This document shows, piece after piece, positions 29,713-40,153 of a DNA stretch of 64,000 bases. The notes beneath the pieces were generated by a model. That model was not told where the DNA came from. It saw only the letters and a program-made list of their open reading frames with translations, and did no database searches. Numbering within the stretch: the first letter of the stretch is position 1; every line of letters starts with the position of its first letter. The translations under genes were made by a program, and so were the position numbers. Origin of the DNA: Pseudoalteromonas sp. OOF1S-7 (lineage in GTDB: Bacteria; Pseudomonadota; Gammaproteobacteria; Enterobacterales; Alteromonadaceae); the NCBI RefSeq assembly GCF_022347765.1, contig NZ_JAKRFZ010000019.1, positions 1-64,000 of the forward strand. Direction: 5' to 3'.

Positions 29713-32700
29713 TTATCCTTTTAACCAAAACGAAATAAAACACAAAGTTTGTTCTACAGTTGCCAGCAACTGTGCCTGTTCATCAGCTAACCGGTCAGAT
29801 AGCTGAGCAGCAGCTTGTTTATCCGTTTGCTTTGCAGCAACCTCGCACTTGCGTGCCTGAGCGGCCAGACGGCGTAGTCCCAGCCCCGCAGCTGATCCTT
29901 TAATGGTGTGTGCCAAACTGACCAGTTCGGGGGCACAGTGCGTACTGTGCAAAGATGTTACGTACTCTTCACAAAGCTTAGCAAACTTTTCTACCATGGT
30001 ACGGAGCAAGGTTTCTTTACCCATCATTTGGGCCAGTGCAAACGGATAGTCAAAGATCACCTCACTGGCCGGAATATAATCCTGCAACGCCCCGCACAAG
30101 TCCACCGGCGTAACGGGCTTAACTAAGAAGCCATTTAACCCGGTCGCCATGGCCTGCTGCTTTTCCTGCTCATGCGCATTGGCTGTTAGCGCAATAATAG
30201 GTAAGCTGTCACGGTCAAACTGGCGGCGCAATTGTCGACTGGCTTCGTACCCGTCAATATTGGGCATATATAAGTCCATCAGCACGACATCGGGGCGCAG
30301 CTTTTGACAAATGGCGACTATATTCTCTGCGTTACTCAGTGCAACCACCGTTGCACCATGCTGTTCGAGTACTGTTGTGCTGATATCCAGATTCACCGGA
30401 TTGTCATCAACAACAATACAGAGCATTGGAGATAACAAGCAAGGTTCTGGTAAAGCCGCCTCAGGCACTTCCAGTGGACAGGTACTCAGGCTCTGATAAA
30501 ACACGGGCCCAGGTAAACTGAAGGTGCCAGAATTGGCAGGCAAAACATCCAGGCAGCCGGCTGTGTCGGGCACCAGCCAGCGTGCATCCAATTCAGGCTC
30601 AGACTGACACAGTGTCTGAATATGTACAGGGTCATCACACGCCAGGTAGTGGACCGTGGCGGGAGCACTCAGCGCCTTAAGGTCAGCCACACTGCCCTGG
30701 CGCACCCCCTGGTGTGCCAGATAAGGCAAAGGTGCCTGATCGCCCAGTATTAAGAACAGAGATTTACGCTGCTCATCGCCAGACAATGCCGCTCGTTCTA
30801 ATTGCAGAGTGAACTCAAACCGGCTGCCGACTTCGGGTTTGCTGGAGAGTGTGATCTCTCCCCTCAATAACTGGATCACCTGCTTCACAATTGCCAGGCC
30901 AAGTCCTATCCCCTCGTGGGGACGGGAACTAGTTTCATTGCCCTGTGTAAAGGCATCGAACAAGCGGGCCTGATCACGCTCACTGATCCCAGGACCGGTA
31001 TCCCAGACACAAAACCTGATGGCCTGCCCGGACGCTTGTGAATCGGGTTGCAACGACAGGCTTACTCCGACCCGGCCATGCTCAGTAAACTTAACGGCAT
31101 TGCCCAACAGGTTCATCAGAACCAGCTTGATACGCGCCTCATCACCTATCAATCTTGGCCAGATAAACGGGTCTACTTCTACCTCAAACGCCAGCTGTTT
31201 CGCACTACTCAGCGGCGTAATAAAACCACTCAAACTGGTTACCAAATCGACCAAACAAAATGGCTGGTTGTTGGGCTTACCCTGACCACTTTCAAGCCGT
31301 GCAAAATTAAGGATATCGTTCAGCATCGCTAATAACTGCTGAGCGGCGCGCTCAATCTGCTCGAGTTTTTGCTGCTCTTTACTGGCGTCCAGCTCGCTCT
31401 TAAGGATGCTTACCATACCTAAAATGGCATTGATGGGTGTGCGGATCTCATGGCTGATATTGGCAATAAAGCGACTTTTGGCATGGTTTGCCCGTTCGGC
31501 GTCCAGACGGGCACGGATCAGCGCCGTGACATTCTGAACGTGGATAACAAAATATTTGGGATTCTTTTGCTTATCCCACACCAGAGAAACGCTCAGATGC
31601 AACCAGCGCTTTGGGTCTTGCTGAGCCAGGCTAAGCTCACTGGCTCCCTGGCGCTCTTGCAGGCAATGATCCAGCACATCATTGAGCGCCTCCACATCGG
31701 CATCCTCAAACACGCTATACAGGCTGCTGCCAATATCAACGCACGTAAACAATTTACGCGCCGCACGGTTAAGCTCAAGCACCAGGCGGTCAACAGATAA
31801 TAAAATTACCCCATTGGGCGCATATTCAATCGCTGCTTTAAAGTTTTGCTCCGATGCCCGTAATGCGGTCAGCGCCTGCTGTTGCTCGCTGATATCCCGT
31901 GCGACCCCTAAAGTGCCAATGCGCTTACGCAAGTCGTTATACAAAGGCGAAACCGTGATGAGGTAACTACTGCCTTCCAGCACCAGGGTGTCAGTGAGGC
32001 TTTGCCCCTGTCGGCCCATGGTTTGCTCAAGTTCCAGCAGGGCCAGGTGTCGCTCAGTCACCTCCTGATGCTCACGGGCCACCAGGTCAACCTGGGATAC
32101 GCCCATAAACCGCTCAAAAGCCTCATTACAACCGATAAAAGAGCCATCGATATTTTTGTAGTAAACCAGATCTGGGACTGAGTTAAGAACAGTTTTAAGC
32201 AAGGCTGCCTGGCGCTCTTTGGCTTCCAAACTACGTGACAGAGCTTTTTTTTGCTGCTGAACCTGCTCATCCAGCTTAGAGTTGTTTTCCTGCAATTGTT
32301 GCAGCGCATTGCGCTTTTGTGTCACAACCCGTTTAATCTCCAGAAACCAGGGCTGCCAGTCTTTAGGGACTGGATAATTCATGGTCGCTTCCGGAGTATT
32401 TTCCTGATAGGTCAGATATTGGACAAAATGCTTTAATGGCCGAATAAATACCTGCGCGTTAAGCCATACGTACGCGGCGAACGTACATACAATGAACAGG
32501 ATCAGAAACCCCAACTCCAGCAATACTTCATATCGCGCCGGAGCAGAAAAACGGCTCTCATCCTGGACAAAATTCAGCGTAAATGGCTGAGCCGCAGGGC
32601 GATAACTAAACCGTACTCCACCTTCCCAGGGCAGTTTGTCAGGACGTGCCACATCACCTTCGGGCTCCCGGTAGCCTTTGCTGGTGGCCAGGACCACGCC

Positions 32701-33429
32701 CGGTTGTGTGCCCTTTAATGCCAGCTCTCCGCCACCAAAGGTCATCTGTTGCAACTTGCCAGCCAGTTTATCAACATCATAGATCAACAGAATTTGCGAC
32801 AATGAGCCACTCGCCAAACGCTGACCCAGCGCAAAATAGCGTTTACCAAAAACCCGGGTTGGCATGCTGGTGGCCGTGATCCCCAGACTGAATTGCGGGG
32901 TGAAACGCGACTCAACAATGGCCGTCAGCAGATTGCTCTGGCTGGTATCACGGCGTTTTATAAAAGCAAAGCCGTTGTCCTGAACAAACACCACGGCTTC
33001 GAGTTCGTCTATCAGTGCCAGTGCGGTATTAAAACTGGGACCCAGCGCCATGATCTGCTGCCACTGCACGACCAACTCTGGGGTCGGGACAAACCGACCA
33101 AGGCCTACGACTTCTCCCCCATTATCGGGAAGCTGACGATAAAAATACCCCGCCTGCTGACGAATATTTTGCTGCCAGTCTGCATCCAGCTGATAGCGGA
33201 TAGGCTCTGCAAGGCTATTACGAATACTGGTGATCACCGTTTGTGCGGCCAGCGTTTCCTGCTCAACTTGACCGGCAAGCACGAAAAACTGGGCCTGGTA
33301 AACCTGATACTGGCGCTCAAGCTTAATATGATAAAGGTGAAAACACAGCACCACTGCCAGCAACATAGGTACCAGCAAGGCCACACTAATCGCCTTACGA
33401 TAGTTCTTGAGAGGGAGAAATTGCGCCAC
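29713..33429 (-). CDS. Hybrid sensor histidine kinase (PAS-PAS-HisKA-HATPase-REC-Hpt), 1238 aa
   Basis: Inner-membrane sensor with membrane helices at about 13-32 and 305-328 around a 270-residue periplasmic sensor region. Then a coiled coil, two PAS domains (about 410-520 and 530-640), HisKA (SHEIRTPINAILG, His about 665), HATPase (N box with NLLGNAVKFTEHG; WDTGPGIS), a spacer of about 110 residues resembling a dead receiver, an active REC (VVDDNPVNLDIS, VLMDLYMPNIDG) and an Hpt domain (LAHTIKGSAAGLG). It can run a full phosphorelay in one chain, with the REC-GGDEF protein next to it as likely target. Confidence 0.93.
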   Translation of the reverse strand: MAQFLPLKNYRKAISVALLVPMLLAVVLCFHLYHIKLERQYQVYQAQFFVLAGQVEQETLAAQTVITSIRNSLAEPIRYQLDADWQQNIRQQAGYFYRQLPDNGGEVVGLGRFVPTPELVVQWQQIMALGPSFNTALALIDELEAVVFVQDNGFAFIKRRDTSQSNLLTAIVESRFTPQFSLGITATSMPTRVFGKRYFALGQRLASGSLSQILLIYDVDKLAGKLQQMTFGGGELALKGTQPGVVLATSKGYREPEGDVARPDKLPWEGGVRFSYRPAAQPFTLNFVQDESRFSAPARYEVLLELGFLILFIVCTFAAYVWLNAQVFIRPLKHFVQYLTYQENTPEATMNYPVPKDWQPWFLEIKRVVTQKRNALQQLQENNSKLDEQVQQQKKALSRSLEAKERQAALLKTVLNSVPDLVYYKNIDGSFIGCNEAFERFMGVSQVDLVAREHQEVTERHLALLELEQTMGRQGQSLTDTLVLEGSSYLITVSPLYNDLRKRIGTLGVARDISEQQQALTALRASEQNFKAAIEYAPNGVILLSVDRLVLELNRAARKLFTCVDIGSSLYSVFEDADVEALNDVLDHCLQERQGASELSLAQQDPKRWLHLSVSLVWDKQKNPKYFVIHVQNVTALIRARLDAERANHAKSRFIANISHEIRTPINAILGMVSILKSELDASKEQQKLEQIERAAQQLLAMLNDILNFARLESGQGKPNNQPFCLVDLVTSLSGFITPLSSAKQLAFEVEVDPFIWPRLIGDEARIKLVLMNLLGNAVKFTEHGRVGVSLSLQPDSQASGQAIRFCVWDTGPGISERDQARLFDAFTQGNETSSRPHEGIGLGLAIVKQVIQLLRGEITLSSKPEVGSRFEFTLQLERAALSGDEQRKSLFLILGDQAPLPYLAHQGVRQGSVADLKALSAPATVHYLACDDPVHIQTLCQSEPELDARWLVPDTAGCLDVLPANSGTFSLPGPVFYQSLSTCPLEVPEAALPEPCLLSPMLCIVVDDNPVNLDISTTVLEQHGATVVALSNAENIVAICQKLRPDVVLMDLYMPNIDGYEASRQLRRQFDRDSLPIIALTANAHEQEKQQAMATGLNGFLVKPVTPVDLCGALQDYIPASEVIFDYPFALAQMMGKETLLRTMVEKFAKLCEEYVTSLHSTHCAPELVSLAHTIKGSAAGLGLRRLAAQARKCEVAAKQTDKQAAAQLSDRLADEQAQLLATVEQTLCFISFWLKG

Positions 33430-33532
33430 ACAGCGACTCGACGTTAGTTCCTTGTTTTAGCAAGAGTAACGAGCAGTTGCCAATCTTTCAAGCTGGTCAG
33501 CAAGTAAAAACCCGAGGTTGGGAAGCCGAAAA

Positions 33533-35173
33533 TTAAGTGTTGGCCACTTTTGTATTATTACGACCGTCCGACTTTGCGTCGTACAAGGCCATATCTGCGC
33601 GTTTAATTAAACTGTCCATATCGTCTTCTATCTTTGCCTGAGCAACACCAAAACTACAGGTCACGGAAAACACCGTGCCCGAGGCATCAAACTGCATTTC
33701 TGCAATCTCCATGCGGGCACGCTCCACAGTGGCCAAAGCAACCTTACTGTTTGTCATAGGTAAAATAAGGCTAAACTCTTCGCCACCGAACCGGGCAATC
33801 GTGTCGCTACTGCGAAACGTCTTACTAAGGTAATCTGCAAGCCTTTTTAAAACAACATCGCCTACATCGTGTCCCCATTTGTCATTCACGGACTTAAAGT
33901 GATCAATATCAAACAAAACCAGCGTAAGATCATGTTGATAACGACTAACCCGTGCTAACTCCTGCTGAAGCTGCTCATGCAAGTAACGACGATTGCAAAG
34001 TCCGGTAAGGGGATCTGTAATGCTCAATATTTTAAGCTTATCGTTGGCAGTTTGCAGTTCTTCCGTACGCTCTTTCACTTTGTTATTCAAATTTTGATTC
34101 AGTTCTTTGAGGGAATCAATCATGTAGTTAAAATGCGCTGTTAATTGCTTCACCTCCTGAAAACTTTCACTACTGTTGTACTGCTCAAATTCGCCACTCG
34201 CCACCTTATCAGTATGTGCAATCAACTTTTCTATTGGCTGAGAAACATACACAGCGACACCAACACCAACGATAATCGCCAGTACAATTATGACTCCCTC
34301 CAGGATATAAATAATGTACTTGGTCTCACGCAGCATAGTGCCCACTTCAGACTCGTTTATTTTAACCACCAGACCCCAGTCCATATCTGCGAGATACCGG
34401 GTATAAGCCATGACAGGCTCCCCCATATAGTCTGGTGCATTGGACATTAATATTTCATTGCCTAGTAACGCTTGAGTAATAGGCACATCGGTTCGCTCTT
34501 TGTCCACAATACGATTAAAAGCCGCCTGAGCATCATACTTTAACGGTACAGCAAACACTGCATCCCCCCGCTCATTTCGCACAGCAAACAACCACTCACC
34601 GGTCTCACCCAGGCCAACGCGTTTGCGCACAAAGTTAATGATGAAATCACCATAGAAGTGTGTTTGAATAAATCCAATATCACGATTTTCAACCTGTAAC
34701 TTATCAGTACTGGTCATAAATAATTGTGACTGATGATAGCGTAACTCTACCATAGGCAAAGCTTTTACGATGGGCACATTCAGGCGTTCATTGAGAGGAT
34801 GAGGATGAGAAGAGGCCACCAACATACCATTGATATCGTACAAGCTAATGCTGTGCAGCTTATTCATACTTGCATGTGCATCACGCAGTATCATATTGAC
34901 CTTAGTTAGAGCCGTCTCATCCTGATGCTGTAGCCATTTTTCCATACTAATGCGCATCTGAGTGCGGCTTTTAATCAGGGCATTACCATCCTTTACGCGA
35001 TCGACCACCGCCTCAATGCGATGCTTTGCAATCAAAGATAAGGCTTCCAGCTTATCTGCAACCTGCGCCCGATAATTAGTCGCTGTGTAATGGTTCAAAT
35101 ACTGCAAGGATAAAAACAAGGGCACAGCAGACAGCACCAGAAAACTCACGATTAAAAGGTGTTTTAGTTTCAT
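33533..35173 (-). CDS. Membrane diguanylate cyclase (CACHE-HAMP-GGDEF), 546 aa
   Basis: Two membrane helices (about 5-22 and 276-300) enclose a periplasmic CACHE-type sensor domain. HAMP follows (about 300-355), a short coiled coil (LNNKVKERTEELQTANDKLK) and an intact GGDEF domain. The active site reads RFGGEEF, and RSSD stands five residues before it, which is the inhibitory I-site. It should synthesise c-di-GMP with product inhibition. Independent of the two-gene kinase operon downstream. Confidence 0.92.
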   Translation of the reverse strand: MKLKHLLIVSFLVLSAVPLFLSLQYLNHYTATNYRAQVADKLEALSLIAKHRIEAVVDRVKDGNALIKSRTQMRISMEKWLQHQDETALTKVNMILRDAHASMNKLHSISLYDINGMLVASSHPHPLNERLNVPIVKALPMVELRYHQSQLFMTSTDKLQVENRDIGFIQTHFYGDFIINFVRKRVGLGETGEWLFAVRNERGDAVFAVPLKYDAQAAFNRIVDKERTDVPITQALLGNEILMSNAPDYMGEPVMAYTRYLADMDWGLVVKINESEVGTMLRETKYIIYILEGVIIVLAIIVGVGVAVYVSQPIEKLIAHTDKVASGEFEQYNSSESFQEVKQLTAHFNYMIDSLKELNQNLNNKVKERTEELQTANDKLKILSITDPLTGLCNRRYLHEQLQQELARVSRYQHDLTLVLFDIDHFKSVNDKWGHDVGDVVLKRLADYLSKTFRSSDTIARFGGEEFSLILPMTNSKVALATVERARMEIAEMQFDASGTVFSVTCSFGVAQAKIEDDMDSLIKRADMALYDAKSDGRNNTKVANT

Positions 35174-35255
35174 ATCCCCTCGACCAGGGTAATCTCAAGA
35201 CTTGTTAGTCATCTAAATAACTAAAGTATAGTGAATTGTTAATAAAACACGAGAC

Positions 35256-35283
35256 GAAAAAAGCGGGCCATAATGGCCCGCCC
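35256..35283 (-). terminator. Terminator of the PhoH-type gene
   Basis: On the minus strand GCGGGCCATTATGGCCCGC followed by six T, six bases beyond the stop codon. Confidence 0.85.
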
Positions 35284-35288
35284 CGGTG

Positions 35289-36689
35289 TTATAAGTTTTG
35301 CTCGGCAAATGAGGCCAGGCGACTTCTTACCACGCCGTTGAGGTTAATGGTGGCAGAGCCCTCAAAGTCCTTAAAACGCTCCACAATATAGGTCAGCCCC
35401 GAGGTTACCGGGGTGAGGTAGTTGCTGTCTATCTGTGCCAGGTTGCCGGTACAGATCAGTTTAGTGCCTTCACCACAGCGGGTAATGATGGTTTTCAGCT
35501 GCGAGGCCGTGAGGTTCTGGCTTTCATCCAGGATCACCACCGCATTCTGAATGCTGCGCCCGCGCATAAAGTTAACCGACTTAAACTGGATGTTAGCCTT
35601 TTCCATGATGTAGTTACGACTCGAAATGGGGCTCTCGTCGTGTTTGTGCAGCACCTCCAGAGTATCTGTGATAGCGGCCAGCCATGGAGCCATTTTTTCT
35701 TCTTCCGTGCCCGGTAAAAAGCCGATGCTTTCCGCGATTTCCGGGGTGTTTCGTGTCACAATCACTTTGTCATAGACACCCTTTTCAATGATCATTTCCA
35801 GCGCACTGGCCAGTGCCAGCAGGGTTTTGCCACAACCCGCCGGACCGGTCAGGATCACCAGCTCAATGTTGGGGTCAAGCAGCGCATCGAGCGCCATGCC
35901 CTGATACACATTCTTAGGTGAAACGCCCCAGGCCTGCTGGTGCATCAGGCGCTCTACACTGATGTCTTTGAGCGTGACATGCTCTGCGTCGTAACCAACC
36001 ACACGTGCAGCAAAATGATCTCCTTCGTCTATCAGGTATTCATTGACAAAGACTTCGGGCATCAGTTTGGCAGGCACCTGGTGCAACGTATAACGCCCCT
36101 GCTGCTCGGTCTGGCATTCGCCCACATTGGTCCAGAAATCGCCGGTAAACTTGTTATACCCTGAGGTCAACAGGTTAATGTCGTCAATTAGCTGATCGGT
36201 GCGGTAATCTTCCACAAATTTGAGTCCGGCCCCTTTGGCCTTCAGGCGCATATTAATGTCTTTGGTGACCAGCACCACTTTTTTGTCTGAGTATTGCTTT
36301 TGTAGCTGTATGGCGCAGTTAATAATGCGGTGGTCGTTTTCGTTGCCAGGTAGCCCGGAGATGCTATCCGGATATAAATGGTCATTGATCACAATGAGCT
36401 TACCGCTGCTGGCGGGTTTATGCGTGTCTCGCTGCACTTTGGGCAAGGCAACGCCTTCAAGCATTTGCTCTGGTGATGCATTGCGCAACACGTCGTCAAG
36501 ACTGCGAATGGCCACCCTGGCATCGCTGCTGACATCGCGTTTTCTGTCTTTTATGTGGTCCAGTTCTTCCAGAACTGTCATGGGGATTACTACGTCGTGT
36601 TCCTGGAATGAAAAGAAAGCGAGGGGTTCGTGAAGGAGTACGTTGGTATCTAACACATACATTTTCCGGTCGAGGTCATCATTTCCCAT
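35289..36689 (-). CDS. PIN-PhoH fusion ATPase, 466 aa
   Basis: N-terminal PIN nuclease-like domain (about residues 8-145; acidic residues in YVLDTNVLLHEP, MTVLEELDHIKD and LVTKDINMRLKA). C-terminal PhoH ATPase domain with Walker A GPAGCGKTLLAL (about 280) and Walker B VVILDESQN. PIN-PhoH proteins of this kind are RNA helicase/ribonuclease enzymes in other bacteria. It is a single gene, divergent from rapA. All key residues of both domains seem present. Confidence 0.9.
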   Translation of the reverse strand: MGNDDLDRKMYVLDTNVLLHEPLAFFSFQEHDVVIPMTVLEELDHIKDRKRDVSSDARVAIRSLDDVLRNASPEQMLEGVALPKVQRDTHKPASSGKLIVINDHLYPDSISGLPGNENDHRIINCAIQLQKQYSDKKVVLVTKDINMRLKAKGAGLKFVEDYRTDQLIDDINLLTSGYNKFTGDFWTNVGECQTEQQGRYTLHQVPAKLMPEVFVNEYLIDEGDHFAARVVGYDAEHVTLKDISVERLMHQQAWGVSPKNVYQGMALDALLDPNIELVILTGPAGCGKTLLALASALEMIIEKGVYDKVIVTRNTPEIAESIGFLPGTEEEKMAPWLAAITDTLEVLHKHDESPISSRNYIMEKANIQFKSVNFMRGRSIQNAVVILDESQNLTASQLKTIITRCGEGTKLICTGNLAQIDSNYLTPVTSGLTYIVERFKDFEGSATINLNGVVRSRLASFAEQNL

Positions 36690-37020
36690 AGTGCATTCCT
36701 ATTTAGTGAAAACTACTACTGAACAAAGACTTGGTCGCCACGCAAGCCGATGCCCTTATCTTAAGTTTAGTCTATTTGTCACAAAAGTCGTTTTTATGAC
36801 AGGCAGGTTAAGCACAGGGATGACGGACTGACTTAAGTGCGTCAATTTTAATCAACTGAGCTATGCTTACTTTTTGCTGTGAAGACATAAACACACTTGG
36901 CCAGACTAGCGCTAAACAGGACAACAAATCTCCTCTGCTGAAACATTCGCTCGGGTCAATAGCCTAAAGTGAAAAAAATCACGCAATAGGCACGTTTATC
37001 GTCCTCTCACAACCTTGAAC
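36690..37020. other. Divergent promoter region between the PhoH-type gene and rapA
   Basis: About 330 bases without a credible gene, holding the promoters of both divergent genes. I cannot place the boxes with confidence. Confidence 0.5.
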
Positions 37021-37056
37021 AAGGCGGTGCTTCTCGGTACCATGGCCGCCTTTTTT
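37021..37056 (+). terminator. Terminator-like hairpin in the rapA leader
   Basis: AAGGCGG (37021-37027) pairs with CCGCCTT (37046-37052), then a T run to 37056. It ends 18 bases before the rapA ATG. It may attenuate rapA, or be a leftover terminator. Confidence 0.55.
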
Positions 37057-37074
37057 CCGCGAGACGAGACAAGC

Positions 37075-39969
37075 ATGAATTTTTCCTTAGGTCAGCGCTG
37101 GATCAGTGATACTGAATCAGATTTAGGATTGGGCACTATAGTGGCACTGGAAGGTCGCCAGGTGACCATATTGTTTCCCGCCAGCGGTGAGAACCGCGTG
37201 TATTCTGTGCAGGAAGCCCCGGTTACCCGTGTGATTTTTAATCCCGGCGATGTGATCCGCTGTGTTGACGAATGGGAAATGCGTGTTGAACAGGTCGAAG
37301 AGCAAGGCGACCTGCTGTGCTACCACGGCGAGCGCCTGGACACGGAAGAGCCGGTCACGTTGAAAGAAACCTTTCTGGATCACTTTATTAAGTTTAATAA
37401 GCCACAGGACCGCTTATTTGCAGGCCAGGTTGACAGATTCGACCGCTACACCCTGCGCTATCAAACCTGGCAGCACCAGTTCAGCCGCCAGCAGTCTCAT
37501 TTAAAGGGTTTAATAGGTCAGCGTGCCAGCCTGATCCCACACCAGCTTTATATTGCCGACGAAGTGGGTAAACGTTTCGCGCCACGGGTATTGCTGTCGG
37601 ACGAAGTGGGCTTAGGTAAAACCATCGAAGCAGGTATGATCTTACATCAACAGATCCTCACCGGCCGTGCCAGCCGCGTATTGATTGTGGTGCCAGAGAG
37701 CCTGCAACACCAGTGGCTGGTTGAAATGCTGCGCCGCTTTAACCTGCACTTTTCTATTTTTGATGAAGACCGTTGCGACGAAGCTTTCGCAGATTCACCC
37801 AACGTGTTTGAAACCGAGCAACTGGTACTGGTCAGCCTGGAGTTTATCACCAAGAAACGCCGCTGGTTTGAACAAGCCACACTGGCCGACTGGGATCTGT
37901 TAGTCGTGGATGAAGCCCACCACCTGACGGTAGAAAAAGACAAACCCAGCACAGAATATCAGCGTATTGCTGAGCTGAGCCAGGACATTGCCGGCCTTAT
38001 TCTGCTTACCGCCACACCTGATCAGCTTGGTCACCGCAGCCACTTTGCCCGTTTGCAATTGCTTGACCCGGACAGATTCTACGATTACGACGCCTTTGTA
38101 GAAGAAGAAAGCCACTATAAAGAAGTGGCCGATGCCGCCAATAAGCTGCTCCAGGATGGCAAGCTTGACGACAAAGCCAAGACAACCCTGAGTGAGCTGT
38201 TAAAAGAAACCGACATCCGCGACCTGCTGAGTCAGGTTGAACAAGGCGAAGAGACTGCCAAGCAGACACTGCTGAACAACCTGCTGGACAGACACGGTAC
38301 GGGCCGCATCTTGTTCCGTAATAGCCGCAGTGGCATCGACGGCTACCCAAGCCGTAAATTGCACGCCTGCCCGGTAGAAATGCCAAAGCAGTACAAAACC
38401 GCCATTTCTGTGATGGGTAACATTGGTGGTATTCAGAGCGCTGAAAAAAGTGCCCTGCGCGCCCTGTTCCCGGAAAAAATCTTCCAGGAGTTTGAAGGTG
38501 AAAGTGCCAGCTGGACGCAGTTTGACCCCCGCGTTGCCTGGCTGATCGACAAACTTAAAGAGCTGAAACAACAAAAAGTGTTGCTGATCTGTGCCGAAGC
38601 ACAAACCGCCATCAGCCTGGAGCAGACCCTGCGCGAGCGCGAAGGCATTAAGTCGGCGGTGTTCCACGAGGGAATGTCAATCATAGAGCGTGACCGTGCG
38701 GCGGCTTACTTTGCCGACGAGTATGACTCTGCCCAGGTACTGTTATGTTCAGAAATTGGCTCGGAAGGTCGTAACTTCCAGTTTGCCCATCACCTGGTGC
38801 TGTTTGATCTGCCACTCAACCCGGATCTGCTGGAGCAACGTATTGGTCGCCTTGACCGCATTGGTCAGCAACAGGATGTGAACATTCACGTGCCTTACTT
38901 CGAAAATACCGCACAGGAAGTGTTACTGCGCTGGTACGACGAAGCACTGGATGCCTTCGAAACCACCAGCACCACCGGCCAGTTACTGTACAAAGAGTTC
39001 TCAGACGACTTGCTGGAACTGGTAGCTGCGCACAACTGCGACGAAGAAGCGCTCGACCCGCTACTTGAGCAGGTTGCCAAGCAAAACACTGTACTACGCG
39101 CCAGGATGGAACAAGGCCGTGACCGTCTGCTGGAACTACACTCAAGCGGCATGGGCAAAGCGGACAGTATCGTTGAAGAGATCGAAACGCTGGACGACGA
39201 CGTAGTGCTGCCGACTTACATGATCAATGTATTCGACATCTTTGGTGTCAATCAGGAAGACAAAGGTGAAAACACCATCATCCTGAAACCGACAGAGCAC
39301 ATGCTGAACCCGTCGTTCCCCTGTCTGAAAGACGATGGCATTACCGTGACCTTTGACCGTGGCACCTCGCTGTCACAAGAAGATGCGCAGTTTATCAGCT
39401 GGGACCACCCTATGGTTGAAGGCGTGATGGACATGATCTGTGACGACGACTTTGGTTGTGCATCCGTTGCTTTGTTGAAAAACAACAAGCTGCCGGTGGG
39501 TACTTTCTTTGTTGAGCTGATCTTTGTGGCAGAAACTTCAGCACCTAAATCTTTGCAGATTGGTCGCTTCCTGCCACCAACGCCTATCCGAGTACTGATG
39601 GACAAAAGCGGTAACGACCTGGCACAGAACGTGGCCTTTGATGCCTTTAACAACCAGCTTTCTGCGGTTGGCAGACAAACCGCCAGTAAGCTGGCCAATG
39701 CCCTGCAATCAGGCATTCACCCGCTGATCAGCAAAGCCGAAGAGCAGGCCAAAGCTCAGATGGCTGAGCTGCAACAAGCGGCACAGGCACAAATGGAAGC
39801 CCGTCTGGGTGACGAACAGACCCGCCTGCAGGCACTGAAAGCCGTTAACCCGAATATCCGTGACGAAGAAATTCAGGTATTCGACAAACAACGTAGCGCA
39901 CTGAGCGAGCACATCAGCAAAGCTCAGGTCAAACTGGACGCCATTCGCCTGATTGTAGTAGCGCACTAA
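37075..39969 (+). CDS. rapA: RNA polymerase-associated ATPase RapA (HepA)
   Basis: Swi2/Snf2 ATPase that binds RNA polymerase and helps recycle it. I chose the ATG at 37075 (MNFSLGQRWISDTES, matching the start of E. coli RapA), giving 964 residues (E. coli 968); an earlier in-frame ATG would lie in the leader hairpin. Order: tandem Tudor-like N-terminal part (1-105), ATPase lobe 1 with LLSDEVGLGKTIEAG and VVDEAHH, lobe 2 with QQRIGRLDRIGQQ, and C-terminal regions. Confidence 0.96.
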   Translation: MNFSLGQRWISDTESDLGLGTIVALEGRQVTILFPASGENRVYSVQEAPVTRVIFNPGDVIRCVDEWEMRVEQVEEQGDLLCYHGERLDTEEPVTLKETFLDHFIKFNKPQDRLFAGQVDRFDRYTLRYQTWQHQFSRQQSHLKGLIGQRASLIPHQLYIADEVGKRFAPRVLLSDEVGLGKTIEAGMILHQQILTGRASRVLIVVPESLQHQWLVEMLRRFNLHFSIFDEDRCDEAFADSPNVFETEQLVLVSLEFITKKRRWFEQATLADWDLLVVDEAHHLTVEKDKPSTEYQRIAELSQDIAGLILLTATPDQLGHRSHFARLQLLDPDRFYDYDAFVEEESHYKEVADAANKLLQDGKLDDKAKTTLSELLKETDIRDLLSQVEQGEETAKQTLLNNLLDRHGTGRILFRNSRSGIDGYPSRKLHACPVEMPKQYKTAISVMGNIGGIQSAEKSALRALFPEKIFQEFEGESASWTQFDPRVAWLIDKLKELKQQKVLLICAEAQTAISLEQTLREREGIKSAVFHEGMSIIERDRAAAYFADEYDSAQVLLCSEIGSEGRNFQFAHHLVLFDLPLNPDLLEQRIGRLDRIGQQQDVNIHVPYFENTAQEVLLRWYDEALDAFETTSTTGQLLYKEFSDDLLELVAAHNCDEEALDPLLEQVAKQNTVLRARMEQGRDRLLELHSSGMGKADSIVEEIETLDDDVVLPTYMINVFDIFGVNQEDKGENTIILKPTEHMLNPSFPCLKDDGITVTFDRGTSLSQEDAQFISWDHPMVEGVMDMICDDDFGCASVALLKNNKLPVGTFFVELIFVAETSAPKSLQIGRFLPPTPIRVLMDKSGNDLAQNVAFDAFNNQLSAVGRQTASKLANALQSGIHPLISKAEEQAKAQMAELQQAAQAQMEARLGDEQTRLQALKAVNPNIRDEEIQVFDKQRSALSEHISKAQVKLDAIRLIVVAH

Positions 39970-39993
39970 GGCATAGCCTTTAAAAAACCATCA

Positions 39994-40018
39994 GGGGCAC
40001 GGCTTTTGTGCGTGCCCC
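39994..40018 (+). terminator. Hairpin after rapA
   Basis: GGGGCACG and CGTGCCCC pair around a nine-base loop 24 bases after the rapA stop. The following bases are C-rich rather than T-rich, so termination is uncertain. Confidence 0.45.
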
Positions 40019-40153
40019 ACCCTCTCCTGCTTCAATCAAAAAATGCGCCACAAGCTACCGTTCGAAACGGCGAGCGATGGTCTTTGATGTTTTTGGTACA
40101 AAACAGTAACATTACCCGTTAATACGCCACTAAGAATACTAAAAAAAGCAACG

